A stretch of 64,000 nucleotides of DNA. It comes from Capillimicrobium parvum. GTDB taxonomy: Bacteria > Actinomycetota > Thermoleophilia > Solirubrobacterales > Solirubrobacteraceae. The notes below the pieces were generated by a model that saw nothing but the letters and a program-made list of their open reading frames with translations, was not told the origin of the DNA and ran no database searches. The stretch's first letter is position 1, and every line of letters begins with the position of its first letter. Of the stretch, positions 34,383 through 43,310 are shown in pieces. The position numbers and the translations under genes are program-made. The stretch covers positions 558,001 through 622,000 of the forward strand of contig NZ_CP087164.1 in NCBI RefSeq assembly GCF_021172045.1, read 5' to 3'.

Positions 34383-36539
34383 TCATCCCCCCACCGTCGC
34401 CGGCCGGCGGGCCGCGACGAGGGCCTCTTCGACGAGCTCCGTGAGCTCGCGTAGCTCCAGGCGATCAGCGTTGCCCGACGTCTTGATCGCGTCCTCGTAC
34501 ATGGTCACGTCCTTGGGGCACGACACGACGAAGAAGTCGAGGTCGTCGCCCAGCCCGAGCGCCTCGCGGATGCGGTTCTCCGACGGCCGCTCGCCGCCCG
34601 GCTGGTCCGGGATCCAGATCCGCCCGCCGCCCGCCCCGCAGCAGAAGCTGTTGTCGCGGTTGCGCGGCATCTCCCGCAGCTCGCAGCCCAGCAGCTCCAT
34701 GATCCGCCGCGGGTTGTCGTATTCGCCGTTCATCCGGCCGAGGTGGCAGGGATCGTGGTAGGTCACCTTGTACGACAGCCGGTCGCGCACGTCCAGGTGC
34801 CCGCCGTCGATCAGCTCGAGCAGCAGCGTCGTGTGATGCAGCACCGGCCACGACTCGTCGCCCAGCGCCGGATACTCGTTGCGCAGCGTGTTCAGCGAGT
34901 GGGGATCGCTGGTCATGATGCGCTGGAAGTCGCAGGCCTGCAGGGTGGCGAGGTTCTCCTCGGCCAGCATCTCGAACAGGCCCTCCTCGCCGACGCGCCG
35001 GACGTCGTTGCCCGAGTTGCGCTCCGCGTCATAGAGGATCCCGAAGTCCACGCCGGCGCCGTGCAGCAGCCGCGCGATCGCCTGCGTGACGCGCTGCGAG
35101 CGAGGGTCGAACGAGGCGTAGTCGCCGACGAACCACAGCACGTCGACGGGCTCCTTGCGCGCGTCCTTGACCTGGAAGTCGAGCTCCTTGGCCCACCGCC
35201 CGCGCCTGCGCCTGTTCTCGCCGAACGAGTTGCCGGACTTGTGGATGACCTGCAGCGTCGACTGCAGGTTCGTGTCCAGCTCGCCCTCCTCGACCAGGCG
35301 CCGGCGCAGCTGGTTGATGATCGGCGCCTGCTCGATGCCGACCGGGCAGATCTCCACGCAGGCGCTGCACTGCATGCACGCCCACGCGGTCTCCGGACGC
35401 ACCCGGTCGTGACCGATCACCGGCCGGTCCGCCAGGCCGTCGCCCGTGGGCGCCCGCAGCAGCGACCCCAGCACGCCGCCGACGCCGCGGGCGCTCGCGG
35501 CGGCGTTGGCCTCCTCGCGCAGCTCGAGGACCACGTCGCGCGGCGACAGCGGCCGGCCCATCGCGTTCGCCGGGCACGCCTCGTGGCACTTGCCGCACTT
35601 CGTGCACGCGTCGAGCTGCAGCAGATGCAGCGCGCTGAAGTCGGCGAGCGTGCCGTAGCCCGCGGGCTGGTCGGCGCGTTCCGGCGGGATCACCCGCAAC
35701 CGCCGCTTGGCGTCCGGATCGCGGAGGATCAGGCTCGCGTAGCTGCTGAGCATGTGCGCGGCCTTCGTGTACGGGATCGCGGCCACGAACGCGATCGCCA
35801 GCAGGCCGTGGAACCACCAGACGCCGTGGCGGATGTCGCCCAGGGTGCCGTCGCTCAGCCCGGTGAACGCCTGGGCGACCACCCAGCCGCCGAACTGGTA
35901 GGCCTCGTAGCCCGGCTGGTCCATCGCGAGGCGCACGCCCTCGAGCAGGTAGCCGGTGAGCGCGATGATCAGCAGCAGGATCACGAACACCCAGTCGCCG
36001 ATGCGGTAGGCGCGGCGGTCGTACTGCGGGTCCCCCGGCGCCCGGTCGGGCCGCGTGTAGTCCAGCTTGCGCGGCCTGATGAACGCACGGCGCACCATCA
36101 TCATGAGCACGCCGATGATCAGCGCGGTGCCGAGCGCGTTGAGTGCGGCCTTGTAGCCGAGGTAGAAGTTCCCCGTCCAGAAGTGCACGCCGAACAGGGG
36201 GTGCACGACGTCGTGGTCGAGCGCGACGATCACCGTGCCGATCGCCAGCACGACCCAGCCGTAGAAGATCCCGCGGTGCGCCCATCCGACGTACGGGTCG
36301 CGCCGGCGGATCGACGCGTGCTCGTAGAGCGTCGCCGTCGCGCGCCACACCCGGCCCGGCAGCTCCCGCAGCGGCGGCAGGCCGTCGCGGTTGCCGTGCC
36401 GGTACTTCGCCACGGGACGCGCGACGCCGTAGAGGAACACCAGGACCGAGACGCCGGCGAGGGCGTACCAGAGGATGGTCAGCCCCAGGGGGGTGTCCCA
36501 CAGGACCTCCCGGGACTTCTCGGCCGCCATCGGAAGCAC
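34383..36539 (-). CDS. Membrane Fe-S oxidoreductase (DgcB/EtfD-like ETF:quinone reductase)
   Basis: A 718-residue protein in three parts. Residues 1-270 hold about six membrane helices in a nitrate-reductase-gamma-like domain with spaced His residues, suiting haem b and quinone. Residues 300-410 carry two [4Fe-4S] motifs, CTKCGKCHEACP and CMQCSACVEICP. The C-terminal part has two cysteine-rich CCG domains, seen in YHDPCHLGRM and SFCCGAGGGR. This is the layout of the DgcB/EtfD group, which passes electrons from ETF to menaquinone. Its place right after etfBA supports this strongly. ATG at 36539 starts 2 bp after etfA. Confidence 0.87.
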   Translation of the reverse strand: MLPMAAEKSREVLWDTPLGLTILWYALAGVSVLVFLYGVARPVAKYRHGNRDGLPPLRELPGRVWRATATLYEHASIRRRDPYVGWAHRGIFYGWVVLAIGTVIVALDHDVVHPLFGVHFWTGNFYLGYKAALNALGTALIIGVLMMMVRRAFIRPRKLDYTRPDRAPGDPQYDRRAYRIGDWVFVILLLIIALTGYLLEGVRLAMDQPGYEAYQFGGWVVAQAFTGLSDGTLGDIRHGVWWFHGLLAIAFVAAIPYTKAAHMLSSYASLILRDPDAKRRLRVIPPERADQPAGYGTLADFSALHLLQLDACTKCGKCHEACPANAMGRPLSPRDVVLELREEANAAASARGVGGVLGSLLRAPTGDGLADRPVIGHDRVRPETAWACMQCSACVEICPVGIEQAPIINQLRRRLVEEGELDTNLQSTLQVIHKSGNSFGENRRRRGRWAKELDFQVKDARKEPVDVLWFVGDYASFDPRSQRVTQAIARLLHGAGVDFGILYDAERNSGNDVRRVGEEGLFEMLAEENLATLQACDFQRIMTSDPHSLNTLRNEYPALGDESWPVLHHTTLLLELIDGGHLDVRDRLSYKVTYHDPCHLGRMNGEYDNPRRIMELLGCELREMPRNRDNSFCCGAGGGRIWIPDQPGGERPSENRIREALGLGDDLDFFVVSCPKDVTMYEDAIKTSGNADRLELRELTELVEEALVAARRPATVGG

Positions 36540-36541
36540 GG

Positions 36542-37495
36542 CTAGAAGTGCTGCTCGAGCTCGTCGGCGACCTCGAACAGGTCGGTGACCGCGCCATAGT
36601 GCGCGACCGTGAAGATCGGCGCCTCGGGGTCGGTGTTGACCGCGATGATCGTGTCGGCCTTCTGCATGCCCGCGAGGTGCTGCACCGCGCCCGAGATCCC
36701 GAGGGCGAGATACACCTTCGGCTTGACGGTCTTGCCGGACTGGCCGACCTGCCGCGCGTTGGACATCCAGCCGGCGTCGACGATCGGGCGCGACACCGAC
36801 AGCGTGGCGCCCATCTTGTCGGCCAGCTCCTCGAACTGCGGGATGTTGTCCTTGTCCTCGATGCCGCGGCCGATCGACAGCAGGAAGTCCGCCTTCGTGA
36901 TGTCGACGTCGCCCGCGCCCACCTCGACGAAGTCGACGTGTTCCGTGCGGACCGCGTCGCCCAGATCGACATCCAGGGCTCGGACGCTCGCGCCTCCGCC
37001 CCCGGACGCCGGCTCGAAGGCCCCCGCCCGCACCAGCAGCAGCACCCGCTCGCGGCCGGGGAAGTCAAGCTCGGCCTGCAGCTTGTCGCCGTATGCGCCG
37101 CGGCTGGCGATCGGCCCGCCGTCCCACGCGATACGGGTCACGTCGCTGGCGAAGCCCAGCCCCCGCGCCGCCGCCACCGCCGGGCCGAACCCGAGGGCGT
37201 CGATGGTGTGCCCGCACACGATCAGCGTCGGGTCGAGCTCGTCGATGAGCGCCTCGACCGCGCGCTGCGCGACGTGCGCCTCGAAGTGCTCGACCGGGGA
37301 CGTCACGGTGACGACCTCGTCGACGCCGTTCGCGCCGAGCGCCTGCGCGTGCGCCTCGGGACTGCCGTCGATGACCGCGACGGTCAGGCGGCCGCCGGCC
37401 GGGTCGTTGACGTCCATGGCGGCGGTGACGAGCTCCAGCGAGACGTCGCGCAGCTCGCCGCGGCGCGTCTCGGCGATGACCAGCACTCCGCTCAT
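36542..37495 (-). CDS. etfA: Electron transfer flavoprotein alpha subunit
   Basis: A 317-residue EtfA. The C-terminal FAD-binding domain is clear: DAGWMSNARQVGQSGKTVKPKVYLALGISGAVQHLAGM in parts (about 228-265), then TIIAVNTDPEAPIFTVAHYGAVTDLFEV near 272. The N-terminal domain is the usual nucleotide-binding fold (VLVIAETRRGELRDVS). It forms a heterodimer with EtfB and accepts electrons from the adjacent trimethylamine dehydrogenase. ATG at 37495 overlaps the etfB stop (ATGA). Confidence 0.93.
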   Translation of the reverse strand: MSGVLVIAETRRGELRDVSLELVTAAMDVNDPAGGRLTVAVIDGSPEAHAQALGANGVDEVVTVTSPVEHFEAHVAQRAVEALIDELDPTLIVCGHTIDALGFGPAVAAARGLGFASDVTRIAWDGGPIASRGAYGDKLQAELDFPGRERVLLLVRAGAFEPASGGGGASVRALDVDLGDAVRTEHVDFVEVGAGDVDITKADFLLSIGRGIEDKDNIPQFEELADKMGATLSVSRPIVDAGWMSNARQVGQSGKTVKPKVYLALGISGAVQHLAGMQKADTIIAVNTDPEAPIFTVAHYGAVTDLFEVADELEQHF

Positions 37496-38283
37496 CCGCT
37501 CATCCGCTCCTTGACGATCTCCGCGATGCGCCCGGCGACATCGGCGGCCGAGCCGTCGATCATCTCCGCGCCCTCGCCCTTCTCGTGGTGACGCAATGCC
37601 CGCGTGCGCGCGCCGGCCGCCTGGGCGACCGCTGCCCCGTCGAGGGCCAGCGCGGCGAGCTCGACGACCTCCAGGGGCTTGTCCCGCGCCTGTTTGATCG
37701 CCCGCAGCGTCGCGTAGCGCGGCTCGTTGATGCCGGTCTGGATCGTCAGGAGCGCCGGGCACCGGACCCGCAGGACCTCGACCAGCCCGCCCTCGAGTTC
37801 GCGCTCGACCGTGGCCGTGCTCGACGCCGCGTCGTAGTCGAGCTTGTTGACGACGGCCACGCGCGGCAGGCCGAGATGCGCCGCCAGCGCGACGCCCGTC
37901 GCCCCGGCCACCGCGTCCGAGGACTGCACGCCGCAGAGCACCAGGTCCGGGCTCTCGCGCTCGACCGCCGCGGCCAGCACCCGGGCGACCGCGAGGGCGT
38001 CGGCGCCCTCCAGGCCGTCGTCCCAGATGCGCACCGCCCGGTCGGCTCCCTTGGCCAGGCAGGCGAGGAGGCCCTCGTCGGCCTCCTCGTCGCCCACGGA
38101 CACGACGACGACCTCGGTGCCGTCCCCGGCCTCGGCGAGCTGCAGCGCCGCCTCGACCGAGAACGTGTCCCACTCGTTGAGCTCCCACTCGACCGAGTCG
38201 GGGTCCACGCCGGTCCCGTCGTCGTCGAGCTCGAACTCGTCGTCCAGGTTCGCGACCTGCTTGACCGGCACGACCACCTTCAC
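37492..38283 (-). CDS. etfB: Electron transfer flavoprotein beta subunit
   Basis: A 263-residue EtfB with the AMP-binding and dehydrogenase-docking region VLCGVQSSDAVAGATGVALAAHLG near residues 115-138, and a start KVVVPVKQVANLDDEFELDDDG typical of the family. The recognition loop region VNKLDYDAASSTATVERELEGG is near 146. GTG at 38283 overlaps the trimethylamine dehydrogenase stop (GTGA). Co-encoded ETF for TMA dehydrogenase is known from methylotrophic bacteria. Confidence 0.93.
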   Translation of the reverse strand: MKVVVPVKQVANLDDEFELDDDGTGVDPDSVEWELNEWDTFSVEAALQLAEAGDGTEVVVVSVGDEEADEGLLACLAKGADRAVRIWDDGLEGADALAVARVLAAAVERESPDLVLCGVQSSDAVAGATGVALAAHLGLPRVAVVNKLDYDAASSTATVERELEGGLVEVLRVRCPALLTIQTGINEPRYATLRAIKQARDKPLEVVELAALALDGAAVAQAAGARTRALRHHEKGEGAEMIDGSAADVAGRIAEIVKERMSG

Positions 38284-40505
38284 GCGGGCACCTCCTCGCC
38301 CAGCGCCTCGAGCGGCAGCGTGTCGGGCGCCGCCCGCAGCTCGCCGTCGTAGTCGTCGTTGGACGCCGTGCCCCAGAGGCGCCGCTCGCGGATGAACGGC
38401 AGCGGCATCGCCGGGTCGGGGCTGTCGATCTCGCGGGCGAGCCGGTGGCCGTCGAACACCGAGTCGACGATCATCCGCGGCGCCGCGGCGTCGCCGATGA
38501 TGAAGACGTCCTCGATGCCCTCCGAGCGCAGCCGGTCGCGGTCGGCGCGCAGCTCGTGGTAGAGCGCGTCGTTGCCCAGGCGCTGCGTGCAGAGCACCAC
38601 CGTGTCGACCTCGAGGACGTCCTTGTGGCCGGGGTCCCACACGTTGTACGCGTGGCACGCGCCCGGCTCGATCTTCTCGAGCATCGTGTACGTGTGGATG
38701 TCGACCCCCAGGCGGTGCAGGTCGCGGTGCAGCATCGGCGCCTCGAGCGTGTACTCCATGTAGCTCGCGACGTCGCCGGACTGGGTGACGAGGTGCACGT
38801 CCTTGCCCTCGCCCGCCAGCTTCTGGGCGATGCTGGCGCCCATGTGGTAGCCCTCGTTCTCGAGGACGAGCACGCGCTGCCCGATCTGCTTGCCGCCGCG
38901 CACGACCTCGTCGGGCGTCAGCTGCCAGTCGAGCGTGCCGTCGGCGCCCTCGATCCGGTCGTGCGTGGCGGGGTTGAGACCATCGGTCGCGAAGCGACAG
39001 CCGGTGGCGATGATCACGATCTCGGCGCCGTACTCGAGGATGTCGGACGCGCTGAGGCGCGAGCCCGTGTGCACCTCGACGTTCTTGAGCTTCTCGAGCT
39101 GGATCTGTCGGTAGTTGCGCACGCGCGCCCACTCGCCCAGGCCGCGCGCGCTGCCGCGGAACAGGTTCTCCTTGCCGTCGGAGTGCCCGAGCTGCGAGAT
39201 CCAGTTGATGCAGCCGCCGATCTCCTTGTCGGCCTCGACCAGGTGCACGGCCGACATGCCGCGCTTGCCGAGCACCATCGCGCACTCCATGCCGGCCGGG
39301 CCGGCCCCGACCACGAGGACGCCCTTGTCGGCGTTCCTGGCCGTCGAGAACTTCTCGGGATGCCACCCGCGCCGGTACTCCTCACCGGCGGTCGCGTTCT
39401 GCGTGCACACCATCGGCGGCCCGCCGATCTCCCAGCGCGAGATGCACTGGTTGCAGCCGATGCACTCGCGGATGTCGTCGAGCCGGCCCTCCTCGATCTT
39501 CTTGGGCAGGAACGGGTCCGAGATCGACGGCCGCGCCCCGCCGATGATGTCGAACTGGCCCGAGTTGATGATCGCGACCATCGTGTCGGGGTTGGTGATG
39601 CGCCCGACGCCGACGACCGGCTTGTCGGTGTGGTTGCCGGCCTTGATCTGGCCGGTGTAGGGCTTCTCGTGGTTCTCCTCGAAGAACCGCGACGGCCCCG
39701 CGTTCTGTCCCCACTCGGCGATGTCGCCGACGGTCAGGTCCCACAGGTCGACCAGGTGATCGACGTACTCGACGAACCGCACGCCGTCCTCGCCGACCTC
39801 GATCGAGGCTGGGCCGAAGAGGTGGTCGACCGCGAAACGCGACGCGATGGCGCAGTCGTCGCCGACGGCCTCGCGCACCTGCTCCAGCGCCTCGCGCCAG
39901 AACCGCGCGCGGTTCTCGAAGCTGCCGCCGTACTCGTCGGTGCGCTTGTTGTAGTAGGGCGACAGGAACTGGAACGGGAGGTACGCGTGCGCGCCGTAGA
40001 CGTAGATGATGTCGAAGCCCGCGTCACGCGCCCGGACGGCCGCGTCGACGTACATCTTGTGGACGGTGCGGATGTCGTCGCGGTCCATGTACCGCGGGTG
40101 GATGTTGATCTCGAAGTCCGAGGGGATCTGCGACGGCCCGCGCGGCGTCGCGCGGGACTCCATGCACGGCGCATGCGGGCCGCCGTACCACAGTTCGATG
40201 CCCGTCAGCGCGCCGTAGTGGTGCACCCGGTCGCACATCGCGGCGAGGTTGCGCACGTCGCCGTCGTCCCAGATGCGCGCCGACACGCGGCTCGTGTCGT
40301 CGGACTCGGGGTGGATCGAGCAGTACTCGGTGCAGACGGCGCCCCAGCCGCCCTCGCACTTGATCGCCCGGTGATAGGCCTGGAAGCCCGGCTTCTCCGA
40401 CCCTGCGCCGATGCAGTGAGGCACCTGGTAGAAGCGGTTCTTGAGCGTCTTCGGGCCGATCTGGATCGGCTCGAAGAGGACGTCGTACTTCGGGTCGCGC
40501 GCCAT
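38280..40505 (-). CDS. tmd: Trimethylamine dehydrogenase
   Basis: A 741-residue FMN/[4Fe-4S] enzyme that oxidatively demethylates trimethylamine. The N-terminal old-yellow-enzyme barrel follows the known enzyme closely (MARDPKYDVLFEPIQIGPKT). The Cys that binds FMN covalently is Cys31 in YQVPHCIGAG. Catalytic Tyr170 and His173 lie in YVYGAHAY. The cluster motif CIGCNQC is near 350, with a fourth Cys in GPPMVC. A second dinucleotide-binding domain starts at VLVVGAGPAGMECAM near 393. Tyr61, Ser75 and Trp106 match the trimethylamine rather than dimethylamine form of the enzyme. ATG at 40505; electrons go to the adjacent ETF. Confidence 0.92.
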   Translation of the reverse strand: MARDPKYDVLFEPIQIGPKTLKNRFYQVPHCIGAGSEKPGFQAYHRAIKCEGGWGAVCTEYCSIHPESDDTSRVSARIWDDGDVRNLAAMCDRVHHYGALTGIELWYGGPHAPCMESRATPRGPSQIPSDFEINIHPRYMDRDDIRTVHKMYVDAAVRARDAGFDIIYVYGAHAYLPFQFLSPYYNKRTDEYGGSFENRARFWREALEQVREAVGDDCAIASRFAVDHLFGPASIEVGEDGVRFVEYVDHLVDLWDLTVGDIAEWGQNAGPSRFFEENHEKPYTGQIKAGNHTDKPVVGVGRITNPDTMVAIINSGQFDIIGGARPSISDPFLPKKIEEGRLDDIRECIGCNQCISRWEIGGPPMVCTQNATAGEEYRRGWHPEKFSTARNADKGVLVVGAGPAGMECAMVLGKRGMSAVHLVEADKEIGGCINWISQLGHSDGKENLFRGSARGLGEWARVRNYRQIQLEKLKNVEVHTGSRLSASDILEYGAEIVIIATGCRFATDGLNPATHDRIEGADGTLDWQLTPDEVVRGGKQIGQRVLVLENEGYHMGASIAQKLAGEGKDVHLVTQSGDVASYMEYTLEAPMLHRDLHRLGVDIHTYTMLEKIEPGACHAYNVWDPGHKDVLEVDTVVLCTQRLGNDALYHELRADRDRLRSEGIEDVFIIGDAAAPRMIVDSVFDGHRLAREIDSPDPAMPLPFIRERRLWGTASNDDYDGELRAAPDTLPLEALGEEVPA

Positions 40506-40526
40506 CCGCAGGCTCCTCTCATCCCC

Positions 40527-40535
40527 TGTACAAAT
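40527..40535 (-). promoter_or_regulatory. Partial match to the island's GTAC operator, upstream of tmd
   Basis: TGTACAAAT at this site, 22 bp before the tmd start, resembles the inverse half of the 14-bp motif at 45820 and 48406 (TGTACCAATTTG). The gap from tmd to the next gene upstream (40506-40649) has no gene, so tmd may have its own promoter. The match is short, so chance is possible. Confidence 0.25.
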
Positions 40536-40649
40536 AGGTGCAGGCCGCGTTCTATCGGTTTTCCCGAACCGTGTCTACGGAAGTCTTGCCGCACCGTCTG
40601 CGGTCGGGCGGCGGCGAGCTCGGGATCCACCGCCGCCGGACGCCCCATG

Positions 40650-41075
40650 TCAGTGCGCCGGCGGCTCCCAGCCTTCGAGCACCGGCCGCTGGTAGTCGGT
40701 GCCGACCATCTCCGAGCCCTTCACCCACGGCCCCAGCTCCGGCTGCGGGAACTTGCAGTGCTTGGCTTTCAGCTGGATGCCATAGGAGTTGCCCTCCTGC
40801 AGGTGCTTGATCAGCACCTTGCGGGCGATCTCGTTCTCGCGTCCCCCGGGGATCGGGAAGTAGATCCGCAGGAACGAGTTCGAGTAGCGGTCGAACACCG
40901 CCGGCGTCCCCTCCTCCTGGAGCAGCTCGATGTCCTCGAGCCAGTTGAGGTCCTCGCCGGGCGTGGCGGCCACGAGGTCGACGTCCTCGACCAGCGCGAT
41001 GTCCTCCTGGTAGGGGAACCGGTGGCCGGACAGCGACTCGGCGTCGATGGACCGGATCTTCTCGGGTTCGTGCAT
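40650..41075 (-). CDS. Unknown 141-residue protein between mgsC and tmd
   Basis: I do not recognise this family. The product is acidic in its first third (EDIALVEDVDLVAATPGEDLNWLEDIELLQEEG in parts) and more basic and aromatic afterwards (FLRIYFPIPGG, QLKAKHCKFPQPELGPW). It has one Cys and several conserved-looking Trp and Pro residues, no signal and no membrane helix. It begins 11 bp after mgsC and therefore should be co-transcribed with the N-methylglutamate synthase genes. It may be an accessory subunit of amine oxidation, but this rests on position only. Confidence 0.75.
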   Translation of the reverse strand: MHEPEKIRSIDAESLSGHRFPYQEDIALVEDVDLVAATPGEDLNWLEDIELLQEEGTPAVFDRYSNSFLRIYFPIPGGRENEIARKVLIKHLQEGNSYGIQLKAKHCKFPQPELGPWVKGSEMVGTDYQRPVLEGWEPPAH

Positions 41076-41086
41076 CGGGTTCCTCC

Positions 41087-42523
41087 TCAGTCCCCGCTCA
41101 CGAGCGGCTCGGAGACCGGCAGCTCGTCGACGGGGTTCTCCAGGTGGCGCTCGAGCAGGCGCTTGATCTCGTTGAGCGTGTTCTCCTCGGTCACGCCGGG
41201 CGTGTAGTTCGTGCCCGCCAGCGGCACGCGCGCCATCGCCGACGCCTCGACGGTCAGCGCGGCGAGGTCCTCGGGCTCGAGGCTGTGCACGTTGGTCTTC
41301 CCGCACGCGCGCGCGAGGAGCTGGACCTCGAGCGTCAGGGTGTGCAGGAAGTTGTAGACGCGCTCGGCCGCCTCGTCGACCACGAGCCGGGCCCGCAGCT
41401 CCGGGTCCTGCGTCGTGATGCCGACGGGGCAGCGGCCGGTGTGGCAGTGGTAGCACTTGCCCGCCGGCACGCCCATCGTGCCCTCGTAGTCGGTGACGCC
41501 CGGGATCTCCTTGTTGCAGTTGAGCGCCATGAGCGCCGAGTGGCCGATCGCGACCGCCTTCGCGCCGAGCGCCAGGCACTTCGCGACGTCGCCGCCGTTG
41601 CGGATGCCGCCGGCGACGACGAGGTCGATCTCGTCGGCCAGGCCGACGTCCTCGAGCGCGCGCCGCGCCTCCGGGATCGCCGACATGAGCGGCACGCCGG
41701 TCTCCTCGGCGGCGAGGTGCGGGCCGGCGCCGGTGCCGCCCTCCGCGCCGTCGAGGTAGATGACGTCGGGGCCGCACTTGGCGGCCATGCGCACGTCGTC
41801 GTAGACGCGCGCGGCGCCCAGCTTGAGCTGGATCGGCACCTGGTAGTCGGTGGCCTCGCGGATCTCCTGGATCTTCAGCGAGAGGTCGTCCGGGCCCAGC
41901 CAGTCGGGATGGCGCGCCGGCGAGCGCTGGTCGATGCCGACCGGCAGCGACCGCATCTCGGCCACCTGCTCGGTGACCTTCTGGCCCATGAGGTGGCCGC
42001 CGAGGCCGACCTTGCAGCCCTGGCCGATGAAGAACTCGATCGCGTCGGCCAGCATCATGTGGTGCGGGTTGAACCCGTACCGGCTCTGGATGACCTGGTA
42101 GTACCACTTCGTCGACAGGTCGCGCTCCGGCGGGATCATCCCGCCCTCGCCCGAGCAGGTCGCGGTGCCGGCCATGGACGCGCCCTTGGCCAGCGCCATC
42201 TTGGCCTCCAGCGACAGCGCGCCGAAGCTCATCCCCGTGATGTAGACGGGGATGTCGAGCTCGATCGGCTTCTTGGCGAAGCGGGCGCCGATGACGGTCT
42301 TCGTCTCGCACTTCTCGCGGTAGCCCTCGATGACGAAGCGCGTCAGCGTCCCCGGCAGGAAGATGAGCTCGTCCCAGTGCGGGATCTTCTTGAACATCGA
42401 GAAGCCGCGCATCCGGTAGCGGCCGAGCTCGGCCTTCATGTGGATGTCGTTGATGACGTTCGGCGTGAAGATCGGGCTCTCGCCCAGGATCGTCTTCGGG
42501 GAGGGGGAGGTCTCGTCGGCCAT
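41087..42523 (-). CDS. mgsC: N-methylglutamate synthase large subunit-like, FMN-binding glutamate synthase domain (MgsC)
   Basis: A 478-residue protein equal to the central and FMN-binding domains of glutamate synthase. FMN/substrate segments are ITGMSFGALSLEAKMALAKGA near residue 94, IYLDGAEGGTGAGPH near 262 and VAGGIRNGGDVAKCLALGAKAVAIG near 312. The [3Fe-4S] cysteines are in GKCYHCHTGRCPVG near 363. With MgsA and MgsB it forms the three-part N-methylglutamate synthase, which makes N-methylglutamate from methylamine and glutamate. A free-standing glutamate synthase is the alternative, but the amine context favours Mgs. Confidence 0.83.
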   Translation of the reverse strand: MADETSPSPKTILGESPIFTPNVINDIHMKAELGRYRMRGFSMFKKIPHWDELIFLPGTLTRFVIEGYREKCETKTVIGARFAKKPIELDIPVYITGMSFGALSLEAKMALAKGASMAGTATCSGEGGMIPPERDLSTKWYYQVIQSRYGFNPHHMMLADAIEFFIGQGCKVGLGGHLMGQKVTEQVAEMRSLPVGIDQRSPARHPDWLGPDDLSLKIQEIREATDYQVPIQLKLGAARVYDDVRMAAKCGPDVIYLDGAEGGTGAGPHLAAEETGVPLMSAIPEARRALEDVGLADEIDLVVAGGIRNGGDVAKCLALGAKAVAIGHSALMALNCNKEIPGVTDYEGTMGVPAGKCYHCHTGRCPVGITTQDPELRARLVVDEAAERVYNFLHTLTLEVQLLARACGKTNVHSLEPEDLAALTVEASAMARVPLAGTNYTPGVTEENTLNEIKRLLERHLENPVDELPVSEPLVSGD

Positions 42524-42536
42524 GTGCTCCTCCTCG

Positions 42537-43310
42537 CTAGAGCACGAGCTTGCGCTCGGACGGTTCGAGGGTGTCGTAGTTGTAGAGCTGCTTGCCGCAG
42601 ACGAACTTCTGCAGCTCCGGCGGGTCGCCGAGGCCGTAGATGCGGAACTTGCGTTCGATGAGCTCGGTGTCTGCGTCGGTCCACTCGCCGGGCACGCAGT
42701 CGACGCCGAGCGACTTGACGCGCCCGCCGACGTAGATCGTCCCGTCGTACATCGAGTCGCCCAGGCCCGGGCCGACGTCGCCGAGGATGATCTGGCGCCC
42801 GCGCTGCATCATGAACCCGGTCATCGAGCCCGCGTCGCCGCAGACGATGATCGTGCCGCCCTTCTGGTCGATGCCGGTGCGCGCGCCGACGCGGCCGCGG
42901 CAGACGACGTCGCCGCCGCGCAGCGCGGCCGCGGTCAGCGAGCCGGCGTTGCCGTCGATGACGACGACGCCGGACATCATGTTCTGGCACGACGACCAGC
43001 CGACGCGGCCCTTGATGTGGACCTCGGGGCCGTCGAGCATCGTGGCGCCAAAGTAGCCGAGGCTGCCGTCGATCGTGATGCGGCAGCGGGTCAGGATGCC
43101 GGTGGCGATCGAGTGGCGCGAGCGCGGGTTGAGGATCGTGACGTCCTCGAGGCCCTGGTCGTAGAGCAGCCAGCGCAGCTCGGCGTTGATCTGCCGCGTC
43201 GTCAGCTCCGTCGCGTCGAACGTCGCGCGGCCGTCCTCGATCTCCGAGACGCGGGGGACCGTGACGTCGGGCTCGACGAGGCCGCGCGCGTCGTACGTGA
43301 TGCGCGTCAC
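42537..43310 (-). CDS. mgsB: GXGXG-domain subunit of N-methylglutamate synthase (MgsB)
   Basis: A 257-residue protein consisting of the GXGXG beta-helix domain found at the C-terminus of glutamate synthase. Repeated Gly motifs are visible: ITIDGSLGYFGATMLDG, VVIDGNAGSLTAAALRGG, IIVCGDAGSMTGFMMQRG and IILGDVGPGLGDSMYDG. GTG at 43310 overlaps the mgsA stop as GTGA; a GTG nine bases upstream is possible. It is the structural subunit joining MgsA and MgsC. Confidence 0.83.
   Translation of the reverse strand: MTRITYDARGLVEPDVTVPRVSEIEDGRATFDATELTTRQINAELRWLLYDQGLEDVTILNPRSRHSIATGILTRCRITIDGSLGYFGATMLDGPEVHIKGRVGWSSCQNMMSGVVVIDGNAGSLTAAALRGGDVVCRGRVGARTGIDQKGGTIIVCGDAGSMTGFMMQRGRQIILGDVGPGLGDSMYDGTIYVGGRVKSLGVDCVPGEWTDADTELIERKFRIYGLGDPPELQKFVCGKQLYNYDTLEPSERKLVL

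Noticed and set aside
38280-40505. Call as dimethylglycine demethylase (DgcA)
   Set aside because: The N-terminus, covalent-FMN Cys region and the Tyr/Ser/Trp set follow trimethylamine dehydrogenase more closely; DgcA remains a lesser alternative.
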